From: TMED23 sp964566055
GTDB taxonomy: Bacteria; Pseudomonadota; Alphaproteobacteria; Rhodospirillales; UBA2165
Reading direction: 5' to 3'
NCBI GenBank assembly: GCA_964566055.1
Contig: CAZMHI010000012.1
Span: 1-64,000, forward strand
Length of the DNA: 64,000 bases
Part shown: positions 60,638-64,000 of the stretch, piece by piece
Numbering within the stretch: the first letter of the stretch is position 1
Layout: every line of letters starts with the position of its first letter
Position numbers and translations under genes: made by a program
The notes under the pieces: generated by a model
What the model was told of the DNA's origin: nothing
Databases searched by the model: none
What the model saw: the letters and a program-made list of their open reading frames with translations, nothing else

Positions 60638-61729
60638 ATGACCAGCCTGTACGTGCCTTTTCTGCGCCTATTCGTTCTTTCGGTAATTCTGACGTTTGGC
60701 CTCACCGCCTGTACCGGCAGTTTTGCCCAAAATAGACATTTCGATGCTGCCAAATCTCATCACACAGAATCAGGATTTCAAAATCCGCCTGGCAGTCCAA
60801 AACGCATCTTTCAGCCACTTCGATTTGTCCGCTTTTTTGTCGGGCGGATAACAGCGGACCATGATCAGTTGATCCTGTCAAAGGGCCATATTGTGCCTCC
60901 GGAAGAAGTTAAACAACAATATGCCGCCGCACCAAAAGACGCCCGGATCACCTGGATCGGCCATGCCAGCTTTCTGATCGGCCTCAACGGATTGAATATT
61001 CTTACCGATCCGCAATTTTCGAGGCGCGCCTCACCGTTTTCCTTTTTTGGCCCGATACGTTACGCCCCGCCGGGGATGGAAATCAAAGACCTGCCGAAGA
61101 TCGATGTGATCCTAATCTCGCACAATCATTATGACTCAATGGATGAGAAAAGTTTGCGCGCACTTGCCATACACAGCCCCGACGTGCGCGTGTTGGTGCC
61201 ATTGGGAGATGGTGATTTAGTGCGCGAATGGGGACTAAAAAATGTTACGGAGATGGATTGGTATGACAAAATAAAAGTGGCAGACGTAACGTTTCAATCC
61301 ACGCCGGCGATCCACTTCTCCAGCCGCGGGCTATTCGACCGGGATGAGTCGCTCTGGCAGAGTATGACCATTACCGCTCAAATCAATGGTAAGCCTAAAA
61401 AAATCTGGTTTGCCGGTGATACCGGGCTGGGTCCCTTTTTCAAACAGGAAGTTGCAAAAAAAATTGGCCCTATTGATATTGGGTTGATGCCCAATGGCGC
61501 TTTTCTGCCGCGCGATGTTATGAAGCCGGTTCATGTTTCGCCGGAAGAAGCCATGGAGCTCGCTAAGATCATGCAGGTTAAAACGGTTATCCCGATGCAT
61601 TGGGGCACGTTTCCCTTGGGCGAGGATCTCCCCGAAGAAGGCAAAGCGCGCTTTCTCGCTGCGCCCGCTCCCGGCATCAAAAAAGTTATGATGCGGATCG
61701 GCGAGACGCTCGATCTGAACGGGCTTTAA
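60638..61729 (+). CDS. Metallo-beta-lactamase-fold lipoprotein (UlaG/NAPE-PLD-like)
   Basis: The 363-residue protein (ATG 60638, one base after the cyclase stop) has a lipoprotein signal (LFVLSVILTFGLTACTGSFA, lipobox LTAC). The UlaG/NAPE-PLD pattern follows: ARITWIGHASFLIGLNGLNI, ILTDPQFSRRASPFSFFGP, LISHNHYDSMDEKSLRALA, IWFAGDTGLGPFF and VIPMHWGTFPLGE. NAPE-PLD-type members hydrolyse N-acyl-phosphatidylethanolamine; the bacterial substrate is unknown. Coupling to the cyclase gene suggests co-expression. Confidence 0.86.
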   Translation: MTSLYVPFLRLFVLSVILTFGLTACTGSFAQNRHFDAAKSHHTESGFQNPPGSPKRIFQPLRFVRFFVGRITADHDQLILSKGHIVPPEEVKQQYAAAPKDARITWIGHASFLIGLNGLNILTDPQFSRRASPFSFFGPIRYAPPGMEIKDLPKIDVILISHNHYDSMDEKSLRALAIHSPDVRVLVPLGDGDLVREWGLKNVTEMDWYDKIKVADVTFQSTPAIHFSSRGLFDRDESLWQSMTITAQINGKPKKIWFAGDTGLGPFFKQEVAKKIGPIDIGLMPNGAFLPRDVMKPVHVSPEEAMELAKIMQVKTVIPMHWGTFPLGEDLPEEGKARFLAAPAPGIKKVMMRIGETLDLNGL

Positions 61730-61743
61730 TTTTTTACTGTACT

Positions 61744-64000
61744 TCAACGCATTGTTTCAAGTGCAGCGTCAATTTGGTGAGCCGCCGTTTTCAAACTAGC
61801 TTGCTGCGCAATCTTGCTAAGGCGTTGCAATTCCTCATTGATAGCGCTGTCTCGTTGGCCTCTGCCATAAGCTGCGAGGGCCCGTCCTCGGGCGATAATA
61901 AAATTACTCCAGGGTAAGGGTTCGGCCTTGGTAAAGTCTTCAAGGTCACTCGCAAAGCGCTCTGCGCCGCCCCAATCGGCGATATCGAAAGAAACCTCAA
62001 TCGCATTCTCATAGAATACGAAGTGATTATGGCTAACAGATCCTGCAGCCAACATGCGCATACCCTCCGCCAGAGCCTCTGTTTTAGCTTTGATCTCGGT
62101 AGGGTTTCGGGCAATTTCGCTGACAATGCGTGGGCCTGCGAAACCGTGACCGACTTCCTCACTAATTGCCAACGCTGTTTCCAGTGTTTTGATGGCGTCA
62201 TCTACCTTTCCCTCAACGCGCTCTAGTTTACCTTTGTAAAAGAGAGATTGGGCTTCAAAACGGGATGCCCCAAGTCCTCGGGCCAATTCAATAGCCCGCG
62301 CATTGTGCTGATGAGATTTGTCGTAAACTTCCATTTCGAAGAAAGCATATGCGGCCAAGATTTCACCCAGCATTTCGGCCCTTTGATGCCCTACTTTTTT
62401 GGCGGCGGCGATCGTTTCCAAGGCGTCTTCCAGAGCCTCGCTAATTTGATTTAAATACATACGGGAAAATCCGACCATGGAGCGATTTGGTACTTCAATT
62501 TTAGTAAAATCGCATTGACGGGCAACTTCGACACACCGACTGAAATATTGAAATGCCGTATTCATTCGTCCAGCGACGTAGCTGGCATCGGCCAAACCAC
62601 TAAGAGAGTTAACTTCTGCTTCGGATGAACCGGACTCTTGAGCAAATTTAAGCGATTTTTCGTGCTCCAAGGCGCATTCTTCGATTCGGCCCATCGGAAA
62701 ATACAGATTTCCCCGAAAATGATGAACTTTAGCTCTTTCTGAGATCAGGTTTTGCCGTCTTGCAACAGCTTCGGCCTTTTCCAATATATCGAGAGCATCA
62801 TCATAGCGGTCCGCGATGCGCATGCCACCAGCAAGTCCGAGCCAGGCCTGAAAACGACCAATATCGTCATCTGCATATTCGAGGGCAGATTGATACCCTT
62901 TTATGGAATCATCAATTGATCCCAGGTCTAACAAAACACCGGCTTGGAAAATGCTCAATCCAAACAGATCACCTAGTTCTTTAGCAATAGCGAGACCTCG
63001 GCTAACCAGTCGCAAGGCCTGATTATAGTGATAGTCCGACGCTTTCGAATGGGCTGCTCGAAGATAGGCCTGCGGGGCGTTGGGGGCGTCGGCGCGATCA
63101 AGGTGTTCCGCGTGTAGCGCAGGGTCGCGTTCGAGGAACCAATCAGCAGCGTTTTTATGAAGCTCGATCCTGCTATCTTTAAGGAGCGACGCATATACAC
63201 CTTCTTGGATCAAAGCATGGGCGAATAAATAATCATCGCCATCAGGGCGCACAAGATGGTGCTCAATAAGTTGGTCGCAGGAATATGCCGGGTCGCTGAC
63301 CAAGCTTTGCAGTATATCCAAGGCGAATTGCTGCCCAATGGCCGAAGCCGCTTGCAACGCCCGTTTATCCGGTCCAGTTAGCCGATCCATGCGCATTAAA
63401 ACCAGACTTTGTATGGTCGCCGGCACTTCTTCATCCCGGCTTACTTCTGCACTACGTAGAAGCTGTTCAAGAAACAGCGGGTTGCCGCCTGCCCGCTCTA
63501 TACAATTTTTCGCAAAATCGTCAATAGCACTGGCAAACGTACCGGCGAGCTCAGCGGCCTCTGCTTCGCGAAGCGGACCAATATCGATCGTTAATAACGG
63601 GCTGCCGCCAGCACTACCGCGCCACGTTTTATCCAGCGGATCTCCCTCAATGCGCGATGTCATGACGAGTAATACCGGGCTATCCTGTACCGCCACTGTT
63701 ATTAGGGCGAGATCAGAGAGGGCCTCTGCGTCGGCCCAGTGAACGTCCTCCACCACAAAGAGTCGAGGTTGGCTGCCGCTTGCGTTTTGAATTAAACTGG
63801 AGAGCAGTGCATGTTTACCGTGATGACGAGTAGCGTTATCCATCGCCTCGTAAATGCCCTGTAATTCTGCAGGTTGTGGCAAATTGAGCAAATCGTTAAG
63901 GAACACGCATTGATCGGGTTTGCAGAGTTCATTTGTTAGTGCCGCTAACGCAGCGGCCTCGCGCACTGGAATATCGTTTTCGGAGGGCACGCCGAGTAAG
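61744..64000 (-). CDS. AAA-ATPase/TPR signalling protein, 5' truncated
   Basis: The open frame runs from the right edge to the stop at 61744 (about 750 residues visible). The N-terminal visible part is the second half of a large AAA_16 ATPase: RLFVVEDVHWADAEALSDLA is Walker B and the sensor, VLLVMTSRIEGDP follows, and a Walker A must lie outside. From about residue 290 on, TPR-like helical repeats fill the protein (e.g. RFQAWLGLAGGMRIADRYDD, ALDILEKAEAVARRQ). Such proteins usually carry an N-terminal class III cyclase domain, sometimes SARP/LuxR DNA-binding parts; that part is off the window, so cyclase identity is inferred. Confidence 0.78.
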   Translation of the reverse strand, partial: LLGVPSENDIPVREAAALAALTNELCKPDQCVFLNDLLNLPQPAELQGIYEAMDNATRHHGKHALLSSLIQNASGSQPRLFVVEDVHWADAEALSDLALITVAVQDSPVLLVMTSRIEGDPLDKTWRGSAGGSPLLTIDIGPLREAEAAELAGTFASAIDDFAKNCIERAGGNPLFLEQLLRSAEVSRDEEVPATIQSLVLMRMDRLTGPDKRALQAASAIGQQFALDILQSLVSDPAYSCDQLIEHHLVRPDGDDYLFAHALIQEGVYASLLKDSRIELHKNAADWFLERDPALHAEHLDRADAPNAPQAYLRAAHSKASDYHYNQALRLVSRGLAIAKELGDLFGLSIFQAGVLLDLGSIDDSIKGYQSALEYADDDIGRFQAWLGLAGGMRIADRYDDALDILEKAEAVARRQNLISERAKVHHFRGNLYFPMGRIEECALEHEKSLKFAQESGSSEAEVNSLSGLADASYVAGRMNTAFQYFSRCVEVARQCDFTKIEVPNRSMVGFSRMYLNQISEALEDALETIAAAKKVGHQRAEMLGEILAAYAFFEMEVYDKSHQHNARAIELARGLGASRFEAQSLFYKGKLERVEGKVDDAIKTLETALAISEEVGHGFAGPRIVSEIARNPTEIKAKTEALAEGMRMLAAGSVSHNHFVFYENAIEVSFDIADWGGAERFASDLEDFTKAEPLPWSNFIIARGRALAAYGRGQRDSAINEELQRLSKIAQQASLKTAAHQIDAALETMR

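Overview
The window is a stretch of alphaproteobacterial chromosome of moderate GC content. It spans what looks like the replication-origin neighbourhood. The organism call rests on: the block parB-parA-rsmG-mnmG-mnmE / rho-hemJ-hemH-hemE / [AT-rich, DnaA-box-like gap] / PPSR-maf-aroE-coaE-dnaQ-secB; three parS-type 16-mers; a DUF3576 lipoprotein upstream of leuS; a Tim44-type protein next to mltA; and FtsK, LolA and class III cyclases of alphaproteobacterial type. A free-living, Rhodospirillales-like lineage is plausible, but I cannot fix the genus. Two 10-base N runs (7101-7110, 14069-14078) show this is a scaffolded draft assembly. I saw no rRNA, tRNA, CRISPR array, transposase or prophage.

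Layout. 0-3.5 kb: end of a prolyl-tRNA editing protein, a CnoX-like thioredoxin/TPR protein, a LON-substrate-binding-domain protein, a 59-residue Trm112-family protein, and a convergent UbiH-type hydroxylase. 3.6-7.6 kb: nitrogen module PII-Amt-Amt-PII, with each half preceded by a sigma-54-type -24/-12 element. 7.6-10.6 kb: aminotransferase (DapC-like), then a MocR-type regulator divergent from a DUF1127 protein, with repeated operator-like sequence between them. 10.7-15 kb: ftsK, lolA, xthA. 15-18.3 kb: a membrane class III cyclase with an OmpR-type response regulator, and a conserved-looking protein of unknown function. 18.3-24 kb: L,D-transpeptidase, TIGR02466-type protein, YggS, ThiE-like protein, TPR-methyltransferase fusion, porin. 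24.4-29.1 kb: DUF3576 lipoprotein, leuS, lptE, holA. 29.2-35.2 kb: parB, parA, rsmG, mnmG, mnmE on the minus strand with three parS sites. 35.4-40 kb: DUF255 protein, ogt, two tandem quinone oxidoreductases, then nested inverted repeats. 40.2-44.2 kb: rho and hemJHE. 44.23-44.70 kb: candidate oriC. 44.7-49.4 kb: PPSR, maf, aroE, coaE, dnaQ, secB, fxsA. 49.6-55.4 kb: Tim44-type protein, mltA, lutABC, smr and an XRE regulator in one tight run. 55.5-64 kb: two metallo-beta-lactamase-fold proteins, a PilZ protein, an aldolase/SDR fusion, a DUF427-cyclase fusion and the truncated end of an AAA/TPR protein.

How it fits together. Most genes left of 44.2 kb in the origin block point left, and those right of 44.7 kb point right, as expected if forks leave from the gap between hemE and PPSR. 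The parS sites lie about 10-13 kb to one side, next to parAB. The other coherent modules are nitrogen sensing and ammonium uptake, haem synthesis, envelope maintenance (LolA, LptE, MltA, L,D-transpeptidase, SecB), lactate oxidation (LutABC) and cyclic-nucleotide signalling. The most unusual items are the DUF427-cyclase fusion, the long acidic tail on ParB, the duplicated sigma-54 Amt/PII module, the MocR/DUF1127 operator region, a CTG-started maf, and covarying hairpins near rho.
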